Source: JAEUSE01 sp964648985 (GTDB lineage: Bacteria; Patescibacteriota; Doudnabacteria; UBA920). Taken from it: a stretch of 37,463 nucleotides of DNA. Shown here one piece after another: positions 8,938 through 17,478 of this stretch. The stretch spans positions 1 to 37,463 of the forward strand of contig CAZYMS010000012.1 in NCBI GenBank assembly GCA_964648985.1. Reading direction: 5' to 3'. Numbering within the stretch: position 1 is the stretch's first letter; each line of letters opens with the position of its first letter. The notes under the pieces were generated by a model that was given only the letters and a program-made list of their open reading frames with translations, searched no databases and had not been told where the DNA came from. The translations under genes were made by a program, and so were the position numbers.

Positions 8938-11199
8938 TTACTCTTCAAATGGCTCATATTCTATTCCATCAGTATTCTGTGCGGCACGAGGTAATGAGTG
9001 TGGCCTTCCACTTTTCCACTGAACTGCCTGTTCGGGCAAGTCTCGAAGGAGCCGAGAAGGGACGGCCAGGCGGGATTCGCCAAATATACCTCTCTGCCGT
9101 ACATAGGTTAGATATAACTGATGACGCGCCCTAGTAACGCCCACATATGCCAGGCGAACTTCTTCAGCAAATGCTTTAGGATCGAGCATGCTCCTACTAT
9201 GAGGTAATAACCCCTCCTCAAGTCCCGCAAAAAAGACTATATCGAACTCGAGACCCTTTGCGGCGTGCAAAGTCATGAGAGTAACTGCATCATCGGATTC
9301 TGATACCGTGTCCAAATCTGACATGAGCGCAACCTCTTCGAGAAACCCCGCCAGCCCCAGAGGCCATCCCTGCGCTGAAAAATTCTGCGCTACTGATATA
9401 AGCTCTTTAAGGTTCTCTACCCGCGCCTCCCCGACCTCACCCTCGGCAATATAATGTTTGAGCAACCCGCTTTCATGCAACATTCGTTGGAGTAATTCAT
9501 GCAGAGGAATATCTGCGGGTACAGCTACCCAACTACTAATCATGGCAAAAAAGGCTTGAACTGCGGCCTTAGCTTTTGTATTTGGCAACTCTAACAGCGA
9601 TTGCTGCACGCGGTCTATGAGCAAACCATTTTCTACAACCCCCCATTCAGTACTCTGCTCTACATGATGGGTATATATAACGTCTTTAACTAAAGCAATG
9701 GTCTTGTCCCCTATACCCTTTGATGGCACACCAAATGCCCGCGCAAGAGCTATGCCATCTCGAATATTTACCAACACCCGCAAAAAGCTAATAGCATCTT
9801 TTATTTCTTTGCGGTCAAAAAACCGAACACCGCCCACAATTTTATAAGGAATTCCGGCATTTAAGAGGGCCGCCTCAAGAACTCGCGACTGGGCATGGGT
9901 TCTATAGAGTACTGCGTAGCGCGATAAAGGCCCATGGAGAGCAGGCAATCGCGCACTAGACACAGAAGCAACCATGGGAGAACCTCTCTTTTTTTGTCCC
10001 AGCATATAGTCTAGGACCGAAAACGGCCGATCTTCTTCCTCCACTACCTCCACACCTTCTTCATCATGACTTTCTGCTCCTCGCTCGGATCCAGTGGCAA
10101 GACTAATAATATGGTCCACAATAAAATCAGCTTCCGCGGTTTCATTGGAAAGCTCTTTAACCCAAACCTTTTGACCAACCACGTTTTCGGTCCATAGCAC
10201 TTTTGGCTTTTGCTCAGTACTATGTTTTAAGACGGTATCAGCAACAGCAAGAATGCTCTGTGTGGAACGATAGTTCTGATCCAGCACTACTACGCGACTC
10301 TCCGGGAAGTCCCTTTCGAAGTTCAATATATTGGTAATGTCACTACCTCTAAACCCATAAATACTCTGCGCATCGTCACCTACCACAAATAATGGAGCAG
10401 GCGGCGAGAGTTGGCGAAGAAACCGGTATTGAATAGGGTTAGTGTCTTGGTACTCATCAACTAAAATATACCTAAAACGGTCTTGGTAATAGCTCCGAAC
10501 TTCAGGGAATTCAGACAAAAGTTTTACTGGTAGCAATATGAGATCATCTAAATCCACACTACCCTGCTTATGGAGCTCAGCCTGATATCCATAATAGGCA
10601 GCAATAAACTGCTGGGCAAGGTAACCGCGAAAATTGGCCGCAGCCTCTTCTGGTGATATACCAGAATTCTTAATACCATGAATAAAATGAAGAACTGCCT
10701 GAGGTTTAATAGATTCATCTATATTCTTCAACGCGAAGACTTCTTTCAAAAGCTTCAATTGGTCTTCGCTGTCCAGAACGGCAAAGACCTTTGGCAGGCC
10801 TAATATATATCCGTGCTGCCTAAGCATTTTGACACCAAGACTATGAAAGGTGCTAAGAGTGGGCAATAAACGTGACGAGCCTGGTGCGCTTCCCCCCTTG
10901 TCACTTGTTACTTGTGACTCATTACTGAGCAAAGCATAGACCCGTTCTCGCATCTCTCTTGCTGCCTTATTAGTAAAGGTAAGAGCTAAAATCCGGTCGG
11001 GCGCTATCATTCCCTGCTCTATTATATAGACAATTCTATATGCAAGTACGCGTGTCTTACCGCTACCTGCACCGGCAAGGACTAATAAGGGCCCCGGAGG
11101 AGCAATTACTGCTTCCCGCTGTCTACTATTGAGAATGGTTAAATCAAGTTGGAAATTCACAAATAAAATAGACTCCGGCATGAACTGGCGAAATAACAT
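8938..11199 (-). CDS. pcrA: ATP-dependent DNA helicase, UvrD/PcrA family
   Basis: 753 residues, superfamily 1A 3'-5' helicase used in repair and replication restart. Motifs run in order: Q-motif LNSRQREAV, Walker A AGAGSGKT (~46-52), TFTNKAAREM, TFHSLG, Walker B VDEYQDTN, GDDAQSIYGFRG, QNYRST, and C-terminal TLHAAKGLEFDIVF, EE.RLAYVGVTRAR. Two oddities: a repeat-encoded insertion (SQVTSDKGGSAPG, residues ~95-108) just before the TFHSLG motif, and a long acidic low-complexity insertion (about residues 370-425) before YAVLYRTHAQSR. Both fall at loops in known structures of the family. Start: ATG 11199 gives an unusually hydrophobic lead; ATG 11181 is a good alternative. rsmA follows 31 bases after the stop codon. 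Confidence 0.96.
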   Translation of the reverse strand: MLFRQFMPESILFVNFQLDLTILNSRQREAVIAPPGPLLVLAGAGSGKTRVLAYRIVYIIEQGMIAPDRILALTFTNKAAREMRERVYALLSNESQVTSDKGGSAPGSSRLLPTLSTFHSLGVKMLRQHGYILGLPKVFAVLDSEDQLKLLKEVFALKNIDESIKPQAVLHFIHGIKNSGISPEEAAANFRGYLAQQFIAAYYGYQAELHKQGSVDLDDLILLPVKLLSEFPEVRSYYQDRFRYILVDEYQDTNPIQYRFLRQLSPPAPLFVVGDDAQSIYGFRGSDITNILNFERDFPESRVVVLDQNYRSTQSILAVADTVLKHSTEQKPKVLWTENVVGQKVWVKELSNETAEADFIVDHIISLATGSERGAESHDEEGVEVVEEEDRPFSVLDYMLGQKKRGSPMVASVSSARLPALHGPLSRYAVLYRTHAQSRVLEAALLNAGIPYKIVGGVRFFDRKEIKDAISFLRVLVNIRDGIALARAFGVPSKGIGDKTIALVKDVIYTHHVEQSTEWGVVENGLLIDRVQQSLLELPNTKAKAAVQAFFAMISSWVAVPADIPLHELLQRMLHESGLLKHYIAEGEVGEARVENLKELISVAQNFSAQGWPLGLAGFLEEVALMSDLDTVSESDDAVTLMTLHAAKGLEFDIVFFAGLEEGLLPHSRSMLDPKAFAEEVRLAYVGVTRARHQLYLTYVRQRGIFGESRLAVPSRLLRDLPEQAVQWKSGRPHSLPRAAQNTDGIEYEPFEE
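10897..10920 (-). repeat. Direct-repeat insertion inside pcrA
   Basis: Tandem CAAGT-(A/G)ACAAGT-type units encode SQVTSDK in frame. Very similar units occur at 26911-26944 in ileS. Confidence 0.55.
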
Positions 11200-11651
11200 T
11201 CATGGGGGTTACAAGAAAATTTAAAATATGTACGCTGCGAAAATTGCAATCCGCTTTTACAGTATACATGTAGAAATGGCCTTCTTAAAGACTTTTTTAG
11301 AAAAGGAATTTCTAAAATTGCGCAAGAGGGAAAAGGAATTTTTGCGCTTATACGAGAGGTAAAATACTTTTTCTAGCTTAAGTATACTTAGAACTGCCTC
11401 TTATCCACCGCAAGCCTTGCATGTACTATCAACTACCCATAAAATTAATATTGTCACGCAGTTCGCACTATCATCTATATTAATATTTAATTATTATTGA
11501 GCGAACATGCCCACTTTTCTCATGTTCAGATAATTATTGTTACGCCCCTCAAGCACTACCCATTGGCGCATCAATATCTGAAACATACGTACTTGCAGAC
11601 CCCCCACTACCCCCTCCAGCACGAATAGAGTACGAGAAACGGAACACCACC
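11200..11651. other. Divergent intergenic region with direct repeat and palindrome
   Basis: This 452-base gap separates divergent pcrA and the LysM/CHAP gene. I see no gene. AAAAGGAATT occurs twice (11301-11310, 11331-11340), each followed by a TTGCGC word. TAAGTATACTTA at 11379-11390 is a perfect 12-bp palindrome that contains TATACT on both strands. A possible plus-strand promoter is TTGTCA (11451-11456) with TATATT 19 bases on (11476-11481). The frame of the LysM/CHAP gene stays open upstream of its TTG, but without ATG. Confidence 0.4.
11261..11266 (-). promoter_or_regulatory. -10 candidate for pcrA
   Basis: TATACT lies 62 bases upstream of ATG 11199; the hexamer 17 bases further up is TTTAAG, a poor -35 match. 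Weak support. Confidence 0.3.
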
Positions 11652-12896
11652 TTGAACCCAACACATTCCAAGCAAAAAGTTACAGTAGAACGACTCAGGC
11701 CTCATGGCCCTACTAATACTCAAAGCTTCTCTAAAAAAATAGCACGTAACGCCCAGCAGTTTGCTGGTGTTATTAAGAATGCAGGTGTTGATAGCCTGCT
11801 CACTTATCCAGCAACCAGACTTGCCCGTCTTCCATGGCAAAAACTTATGCTTCGATTCGCAGACGAGTGTGTCCTTATTGGACTTGGACTTATTGTAATC
11901 TTGGCAAACGTACTTATAAGCCATGCATCTTTGGCAAAACACGATAATAGTCTTTTTGCCGTGGGCCTTTCCAGGCATGCTAATACAAACGTTTCGCTCT
12001 ATACCAAATTATTTAGCACAACAACAACTATGACTGCGAGCAGCCTCATCCCTGAGGCCCAGGCTGACGAACAACTCGCATCCATACCAACCACAGAAGT
12101 TGCTGGTGCGACAATTGCAAATAACGATATTACAACTATAGATGAAGAAGGGCTTTCCGCCAGCACTCTGGATAGCATAAAGCCCCTTCTCAGCAATCAA
12201 ATTACTGTTTACGAGACCCAGGGCGGCGATACACTCGGTACCATTGCTGAAAAACACGACATAGATATAAACACCATTAAATGGTCGAACAACCTAACTA
12301 GCGACACCATTAAACCTGGTTGGTTTTTAGTAATCCCAAGCGTTAAAGGTGTGCTGGTGAAAGCAGATGAAGATACCACCATTGCTGGCATAGCTCGCAA
12401 ATTTAAGTGCCCAGAGGAACGTATTATCTCTTACAACGGACTTGCAGGAGCTGACAGTGTAGAACCAGGACAATATGTCATGTGTCCGGACGGAACCGTA
12501 CCAGCGCCTCCAAAACCAGCTACACCTGCCCCCACAGCGAAACGATCCGTAGGTGTGAGCTATAGTTCAATTCCTGATATAGAAGGAACAGTTAACTCCT
12601 TTGTTAAGGGCAACTGCACCTGGTATGTAGCAAAGAAAATGGTCATTACCTTCCACGGTAATGCCAAAGCCTGGCTAAGAAATGGCGCAGCCGCGGGTTA
12701 CCGCACAGGGAAAATTCCTATGGTAGGTAGTGCTGCTGTTATGTACGGCGGCCCTTACGGACACGTTGCATATGTAGAATCTGTGAATGCAAATGGTACG
12801 TTCAATATTTCTGAAATGAACTACGAAGGACTCTACAAAATAACCCACCGCACCCTCTCAGTAGACGACGTCGCAGGGTTTGTTTATCCAAAATAA
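11652..12896 (+). CDS. Peptidoglycan hydrolase: membrane anchor, two LysM, CHAP
   Basis: 414 residues. A basic cytoplasmic head (~1-65) precedes one hydrophobic helix (VLIGLGLIVILANVLI, ~76-91). Outside lie two LysM domains (~183-228 with GDTLGTIAEKHDI, and ~232-280 with TTIAGIARKFKCPEERI) that bind glycan chains, a Pro/Ala linker, and a C-terminal CHAP amidase/endopeptidase domain (~310-414). The CHAP nucleophile is the Cys of GNCTWYV (~322), the His is in YGHVAYVE (~371) and the polar residue in ISEMNYEG. The protein probably cuts peptide cross-links during growth or division. The only start in reach is TTG 11652, so the true N-terminus is uncertain; an internal ATG such as that before LRFADE would still keep the anchor. 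It is monocistronic, with a strong terminator behind it. Confidence 0.92.
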   Translation: MNPTHSKQKVTVERLRPHGPTNTQSFSKKIARNAQQFAGVIKNAGVDSLLTYPATRLARLPWQKLMLRFADECVLIGLGLIVILANVLISHASLAKHDNSLFAVGLSRHANTNVSLYTKLFSTTTTMTASSLIPEAQADEQLASIPTTEVAGATIANNDITTIDEEGLSASTLDSIKPLLSNQITVYETQGGDTLGTIAEKHDIDINTIKWSNNLTSDTIKPGWFLVIPSVKGVLVKADEDTTIAGIARKFKCPEERIISYNGLAGADSVEPGQYVMCPDGTVPAPPKPATPAPTAKRSVGVSYSSIPDIEGTVNSFVKGNCTWYVAKKMVITFHGNAKAWLRNGAAAGYRTGKIPMVGSAAVMYGGPYGHVAYVESVNANGTFNISEMNYEGLYKITHRTLSVDDVAGFVYPK

Positions 12897-12908
12897 TTCT
12901 TCAAACGC

Positions 12909-12939
12909 AAAGACTTCTGTATATACAGAAGTCTTTTTT
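12909..12939 (+). terminator. Rho-independent terminator of the LysM/CHAP gene
   Basis: AAAGACTTCTGTA pairs perfectly with TACAGAAGTCTTT around a two-base centre, followed by a T run, 12 bases after the stop codon. Confidence 0.9.
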
Positions 12940-13031
12940 ATTCACACAGCACATAATTATCTAACGCCATAAAAAGGCATTATAAGCATTTGGTACTCGT
13001 TACAATAAAGCTTTTTTGTTACCATATAGCT

Positions 13032-14366
13032 ATGAACGACCGTTACCCAATTATTGGCATGAGCCCTGGCAACAGCTACTTTAAGGATGAAGAAATAAAG
13101 TACCTATTAAAACAGACAATTGAACGATTTGGACATACTGCCATATTGGTAGCGGATATACCTGCCATACAAACCTACATAGCACTTGGGTATCCCGAAA
13201 ACAAAGCACGAGGCAAAGCAGTACTCAAAGGCAACAACTTAAAGAACCGCACTGCAAGACTGGTGACAGAACTAAGAATCACAGATAAGGTACGAATTAT
13301 CGATTGGGAAGGCGAGGTTAAAGATAATTCCGAATATCGAGCTGTATTTGGAAAGGTACAAGCGCTATATAATACCAACCCAACATTTACTACCGAAGTA
13401 GATGGGACTACCAGAAGCGTTCTTGAAGGATCGGGTAAAGATGTTACTGACATTGAAGCAGCTACTAAAACTGCAGTATTTTATCTGCTCTCGGAATTAG
13501 CGTTTTTACAATTCGCCCCACAATTCTTTGGGCACAAAAAAGTTACATACGTCTACCATAAAAACTGGTCAGTGTACGAAAACTATATATCAGGCAAGTT
13601 CGACAGTGTGCCAAAACAAAACCTTGACTTCTCACTATTGGAAAACCCTCACGAAACATACACGCCATTACAGGCTAGCACAACAGGAGCACTGAGAGCT
13701 GCATACAGCAACTACCCACCTGCATTTATGACAGATGAGAGTGGTACGCACTCTGGTATCTTCTACGAGGTCATTATGGAAATCACAAAACGACTGGGAC
13801 TAGAGATATCATTTATTGAAGAAACAGGTTACGGTGTAATTACCAAAGGATTACAAGAAGGCAGGTTTGATATATTTTGCAGTACTGTATGGCCAACACC
13901 AGAACGTGAACAAGAAGCAAGCTTTTCTACTTCTCTATACGAAAGTCTGGTACACATATGGGCAAATGCTGATAGTCCATATACGAACAATAAACCGCTC
14001 GAGGATAATTTGCTCCTGCGTATAGCAACAAAAGAAGGAGATATATCTGACTCTATAGCAATAGCTGATTTCCCCCTTGCCAGGCAAGTGCGTGTACCGC
14101 AGCTAGCAGACCCAGAGACGCTACTTGAATTCTTAGTAGAAGACAAAGCTGATATTACTTTTGTAGAGTCTAGCTTGGCAGCATTGTTTAACAAACGTTG
14201 GAATACTAAAGTTGTACAAATCACTACGTCCCCAATTCGCACATATGGCAATTGCTTCATGCTTCGAAAGAACGGTTATTTGGCACTACAAATGAACAAA
14301 GTACTAGAAGAAATGAAAAGTGAAGGCGCAATAAAAGCCATTATACAAAAATATAAAAATCAATGA
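13032..14366 (+). CDS. Cyclodipeptide synthase fused to a SBP_bac_3 solute-binding domain
   Basis: 444 residues from ATG 13032 (a TTG at 12990 would add 14 residues that look non-coding). Residues 1-~195 match the cyclodipeptide synthase family, which joins two aminoacyl-tRNAs into a diketopiperazine: GMSPGNSYF (nucleophile Ser11, Asn14 as in the NYQ/AlbC group), an ALGYPENKARGKAVLKGNNLKNR helix pair split here as ALGYPENKAR and LKGNNLKNR, DWEGEV, YLLSEL (Tyr151 and Glu155, equivalent to AlbC Tyr178/Glu182), and YVYHK (Tyr175). Residues ~218-444 match a type 2 periplasmic-binding (SBP_bac_3) fold: SNYPPAF, HSGIFYEVIMEITKRLGLEI, GLQEGRFDIF, PTPEREQEASFS. There is no signal peptide, so the binding domain should be cytoplasmic, perhaps a ligand-sensing regulator. 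No oxidase, P450 or methyltransferase is adjacent. The gene is isolated by terminators on both sides. The domain calls are firm by motif; the regulatory idea is inference. Confidence 0.9.
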   Translation: MNDRYPIIGMSPGNSYFKDEEIKYLLKQTIERFGHTAILVADIPAIQTYIALGYPENKARGKAVLKGNNLKNRTARLVTELRITDKVRIIDWEGEVKDNSEYRAVFGKVQALYNTNPTFTTEVDGTTRSVLEGSGKDVTDIEAATKTAVFYLLSELAFLQFAPQFFGHKKVTYVYHKNWSVYENYISGKFDSVPKQNLDFSLLENPHETYTPLQASTTGALRAAYSNYPPAFMTDESGTHSGIFYEVIMEITKRLGLEISFIEETGYGVITKGLQEGRFDIFCSTVWPTPEREQEASFSTSLYESLVHIWANADSPYTNNKPLEDNLLLRIATKEGDISDSIAIADFPLARQVRVPQLADPETLLEFLVEDKADITFVESSLAALFNKRWNTKVVQITTSPIRTYGNCFMLRKNGYLALQMNKVLEEMKSEGAIKAIIQKYKNQ

Positions 14367-14368
14367 TA

Positions 14369-14402
14369 AAAAAACGCACCGGCCTATGACCGGTGCGTTT
14401 TT
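14369..14402. terminator. Bidirectional terminator
   Basis: AAAAACGCACCGG and CCGGTGCGTTTTT pair around CCTATGA between convergent genes. The arms carry A and T runs, so it can end both the cyclodipeptide synthase fusion (plus) and 14436-16256 (minus). Confidence 0.9.
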
Positions 14403-14435
14403 ACGGACTACTGGCAACTACATTCTGACAACTTC

Positions 14436-16256
14436 CTACTGTTGCACTATACCGTCGTTATTACCATTCGGCCCATCTGTGGTAGAGAGTTCGGACAGAG
14501 CTGCAGTCACGTCTTTACCAGTATTAGCATCCTTACCAGCAAGCTGAACATTTTTTACCAGCACTAAGGCACGAGCCGCCTGAGAAGCAGAAGGTACAAC
14601 ACGGAGGGTGAACTGTAGGGTACGAGCAGGAGCAAAATCACCAGTATGGGCCTTGAGCGTGTCAAAACGCCATACAAGCTTGCCCGTAGAAGGATCATAC
14701 GTTACTTTATTGGCTTCAGTTCCGCTAATTGAAGCCTTATCGAAACTATTGGTACCTGTTGCAATGAACAAGGAAAGAGACCCTTGGGTAATATCATTCG
14801 TAGAGTTACGCAAACTCACCGTAACGGTGTATTGGGTTTCCTGCCCAACGCGCGGGGGCCTTTGACCGCTGAGATAACCTTGCGCTAAGTCCATTTGCAG
14901 CTTAGTAGCTAACTTAATCTGAAGTTTATTACCAGGTAAAAATGTATCGTACTCGTCAGCCTTAATTTTTACATTGGTTACTAAATCGGGATTTATAGTG
15001 CGATCGCTTACGGGTGGGTTTTTAATACGAATTGTTAAAGAAACAGAACCCGACTCGTTTGGGTTAAGCACTTCAAGGTCCGGCTTAGAAGCAGCGCTCC
15101 AAGTTACGGTGTTACCGTTGATATTTGCGCCCTCCGCTTGTATGGTAGACAAGTCAGCCGTAGTAGAATCAACGGTAAACACAATACGTACCCCACGAGC
15201 AGCAATGGTAGCATTATTCTGATAATTAATTTTGTACTGAAGACTATCTCCCGGAGTAGCCACGCTGGCATCTTGCGCCCCGCCCTGTACTAACTGGCTC
15301 ACAACCAATGGCTGACTCCCAATACTTGTAGCGAATGAATTCTCCGCCTGCGTATAATAGCTACCATTTTTATCGGGAACTTGGAGCTGGACTGCAAGCG
15401 ATACACCTTGTCCGGGAGTACTTGAGTTAAATGTACCATTGAGCACAATGTCTCCCTGAGCACCCGCAACTAGCGCACCTATGTCCCACGTATCAGTACC
15501 CTGGCTCGGTTTAGGTGTGCTCTCGGCAAACTGGAAACCTTGAGGAAACACCATCTTAATACGCACGCGATCGAAACTTTCAGTACTTTGATTCACATAA
15601 TGAACCGTATAGCTCACCAACTGAGCATTGGTTACGGCCTGAGGTCCTTGAATATCTATGCTTACACCGGCAGCGACCAGTTTTAGACCAGCATTTGCAG
15701 TCTTACTAAATTCCGCACTAAGCCCAGTAATCTTATATGAGAGCCTACCTTGTACTGTTCTTTGCTGTCCCACACCGCCTTCAAAACGCAATTTCGTAAA
15801 AATAGTAACGTTGGCACCCGGAGATAATGCGGGAAGCTTATACGAAGTACCCGAAAGATTTTCCGCTGGAGGGTTACTACTGACGAATACCGCACCTTCG
15901 GGAAATATAAGCTCCAGTTCACCTTCAGATATATGACGAGAGTCGTTATTTGTGACAACGGCTTTTATCACTGCCTCACTACTGCTAGGAACTTCCGCGG
16001 GAACAACTAAATCTATAGCTACTTTAGCATCTTGAGTGGTGCCAGGTTTGCGCATAGCCAAAAAAGCGAGGGTAGCTATTATGACCACAGCAAGGATAAG
16101 GACGACCACAAACCACTTATTACGAGCAAAAAAACTACTCGACTCAGGCTGGGGAGCAAGCGGTGGAATTGCCCCAGTAGGAGTTGACCCTAATCGATCT
16201 CGGGTAGTGGCATCAAGGGAAGGCTTTGCTATAGGTTGAGGAGTAAAGTTATCCAT
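14436..16256 (-). CDS. Single-pass surface protein with DUF11-like beta repeats
   Basis: 606 residues. A Pro-rich cytoplasmic head (~1-46) precedes one membrane helix (WFVVVLILAVVIIATLAFLAM, ~48-69). The remaining ~530 residues are extracellular, beta-rich and made of four or so Ig-like modules of the DUF11 type: VVTNNDSRHISEGELELIFP, VHYVNQSTESFDRVRIKMVF, INYQNNATIAARGVRIVF and VTVSLRNSTNDITQGSLSLF each show the 'N.....a..v.v...' pattern of that family. There is no C-terminal anchor or sorting motif and almost no Cys. It probably projects from the cell surface as a stalk or adhesin. It lies downstream of recO, separated by a repeat, and ends at the shared terminator. Confidence 0.85.
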   Translation of the reverse strand: MDNFTPQPIAKPSLDATTRDRLGSTPTGAIPPLAPQPESSSFFARNKWFVVVLILAVVIIATLAFLAMRKPGTTQDAKVAIDLVVPAEVPSSSEAVIKAVVTNNDSRHISEGELELIFPEGAVFVSSNPPAENLSGTSYKLPALSPGANVTIFTKLRFEGGVGQQRTVQGRLSYKITGLSAEFSKTANAGLKLVAAGVSIDIQGPQAVTNAQLVSYTVHYVNQSTESFDRVRIKMVFPQGFQFAESTPKPSQGTDTWDIGALVAGAQGDIVLNGTFNSSTPGQGVSLAVQLQVPDKNGSYYTQAENSFATSIGSQPLVVSQLVQGGAQDASVATPGDSLQYKINYQNNATIAARGVRIVFTVDSTTADLSTIQAEGANINGNTVTWSAASKPDLEVLNPNESGSVSLTIRIKNPPVSDRTINPDLVTNVKIKADEYDTFLPGNKLQIKLATKLQMDLAQGYLSGQRPPRVGQETQYTVTVSLRNSTNDITQGSLSLFIATGTNSFDKASISGTEANKVTYDPSTGKLVWRFDTLKAHTGDFAPARTLQFTLRVVPSASQAARALVLVKNVQLAGKDANTGKDVTAALSELSTTDGPNGNNDGIVQQ

Positions 16257-16267
16257 AATATTAAGCT

Positions 16268-16380
16268 AGAATTAGGAATTAAGAATTATGAATCAAGATT
16301 TGATGCCAACCGAGATCTGATTTTCTAAAAATCTGGCTGCATGATTCTTGAGTCATGCTTCATGATTCAGTATTAATTAT
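16268..16380. repeat. AT-rich repeat, family B copy 1, overlapping recO 3' end
   Basis: AATTATGAATCA-type words on one side face TGATTCAGTATTAATTAT on the other, with nested stems GATTTT/AAAATC (16319-16333) and GCATGA/TCATGC (16339-16358). The recO stop codon (16360-16362) and last codons lie within it. It may double as the recO terminator. Confidence 0.5.
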
Positions 16381-17100
16381 ACCACTTAAAAAAGGAAAAG
16401 AGCGGATTGGCCTTTCAAGATGATACTCGAGAAAAGACTGCAATATAGAGAGCATGCGTGCGTCGTCAGGATCCGCCTGCGTAGAATCGAGCACTGTGGA
16501 AACATTTTGGTTTTTGAGAACAGAGTACCTATTCCAAAAATGCTCTGAAATTAGCATGCGATCAGCATGCTCTGCGTAATAGAAAAAACCACCACCAGAG
16601 ACGCTAAAAAATTTTGGCACCCCTTTATCCTCTTCATGAACAGCAATACCAAGTCCAAATAAAAGATGTATTAATACTGTAACAGCAAAGAATGGAATGG
16701 AATGTCTTACTTTTAGAAGTGCAAGGCCAGTAAAAAAATCTCGCGCCAAATTGAACAGCTCTTCATTACGCTCTGCATCTGGCGTTGCCCGAAGCACTAC
16801 TTCCATAAACCATGCATATACTACTGCCTGGTGCTCTGAAAATTCTGTTATAAAATTCTCTACAGGTTCGGCGCCCGCAAGTTTTAGCAGGCCACCTGTG
16901 CCCCCCCTACCCACCAGCCGTATGCGAGCCGTACTTCCCGGTTGTAATACATATGCCAGCCTGCTGGTCGTGCGCCGAGCCGCTGCCACACTGCTGCGTA
17001 TTTTTCCCTCTTCTTGCGTATACCATGTCACCAGCATATCCGCTTCTCCAATAGGTTGCTTTTTTAGCATGAATGCTGTGAGGGTAGAATCGTATCGCAT
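16360..17100 (-). CDS. recO: DNA repair protein RecO
   Basis: About 246 residues, normal length. RecO anneals single strands and, with RecR, loads RecA at gaps in recombinational repair. The N-terminal OB-fold shows the family pattern DSTLTAFMLKKQPIGEAD, LVTWYTQEEGKIR, a basic ARR patch and an RLVGRGGTGGLLKL strand; the rest is helical. The Cys4 zinc site found in many RecO proteins is not visible. ATG 17100 is chosen over TTG 17106. The last few codons (INTES) and the stop come from an inverted-repeat element. It sits between surface-protein genes, which is a scattered arrangement rather than a repair operon. Confidence 0.85.
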   Translation of the reverse strand: MRYDSTLTAFMLKKQPIGEADMLVTWYTQEEGKIRSSVAAARRTTSRLAYVLQPGSTARIRLVGRGGTGGLLKLAGAEPVENFITEFSEHQAVVYAWFMEVVLRATPDAERNEELFNLARDFFTGLALLKVRHSIPFFAVTVLIHLLFGLGIAVHEEDKGVPKFFSVSGGGFFYYAEHADRMLISEHFWNRYSVLKNQNVSTVLDSTQADPDDARMLSILQSFLEYHLERPIRSFPFLSGIINTES

Positions 17101-17110
17101 GAACAAGTGT

Positions 17111-17200
17111 GAATTATGAAGTAAGAATTATGAATTACGAATAAGAAAAAGAAATTAAAAAAATTGCGATCTAGCTCCTTTGCATAATTCGTAATTCTGC
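17111..17200. repeat. AT-rich repeat, family B copy 2
   Basis: GAATTACGAAT (17132-17142) pairs exactly with ATTCGTAATTC (17187-17197), and the left side has a second GAATTATGAA unit. It lies just upstream of recO, so recO is bracketed by two family B copies. Confidence 0.6.
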
Positions 17201-17202
17201 AT

Positions 17203-17316
17203 TTAGTTAATCAAGTCTACAAAATGAGAGTACCGGTGTTTAGACCATAACCAAAAAAGTACTTCAAGTATTAAAAGAACAAGTAAAATATACATTTTAG
17301 TCTTGGGCTGAATCAT
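17203..17316 (-). CDS. Possible 37-residue single-helix membrane peptide
   Basis: An ATG at 17316 opens a 37-codon frame ending TAA. The product begins MIQPKTK, has one strongly hydrophobic helix (MYILLVLLILEVLFWLW) and a short basic/polar tail (SKHRYSHFVDLIN). The charge pattern suits a membrane peptide with its N-terminus inside or outside. It lies between repeat copies on the same strand as the sortase and recO. No ribosome-binding site is clear. The composition may arise by chance in AT-rich DNA, so this is a tentative call. Confidence 0.3.
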   Translation of the reverse strand: MIQPKTKMYILLVLLILEVLFWLWSKHRYSHFVDLIN

Positions 17317-17339
17317 AGTTTAAGATAAAATCCACATAT

Positions 17340-17478
17340 CAAATGACAAAACTCAAATAAATTCCAACATCCGAAATCTAAAAACGAAATATATGAATTA
17401 GGATACCTAGTTTATAACTGAAAATTTGCTTGAAATTTGTAATTAGGTACTTATTAATTATTTAATACTTGTCATTTG
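17340..17478. repeat. AT-rich inverted repeat, family A copy 2, overlapping sortase 3' end
   Basis: CAAATGACAA (17340-17349) pairs exactly with TTGTCATTTG (17469-17478); the interior has further AAATT/AATTT words. The sortase stop codon (17472-17474) lies inside the right arm. Confidence 0.6.

Noticed and set aside
12990..13031. TTG start for the cyclodipeptide synthase fusion
   Set aside because: The extra 14 residues (VLVTIKLFCYHIA) have no counterpart in the family, and the ATG at 13032 starts directly before the catalytic strand.
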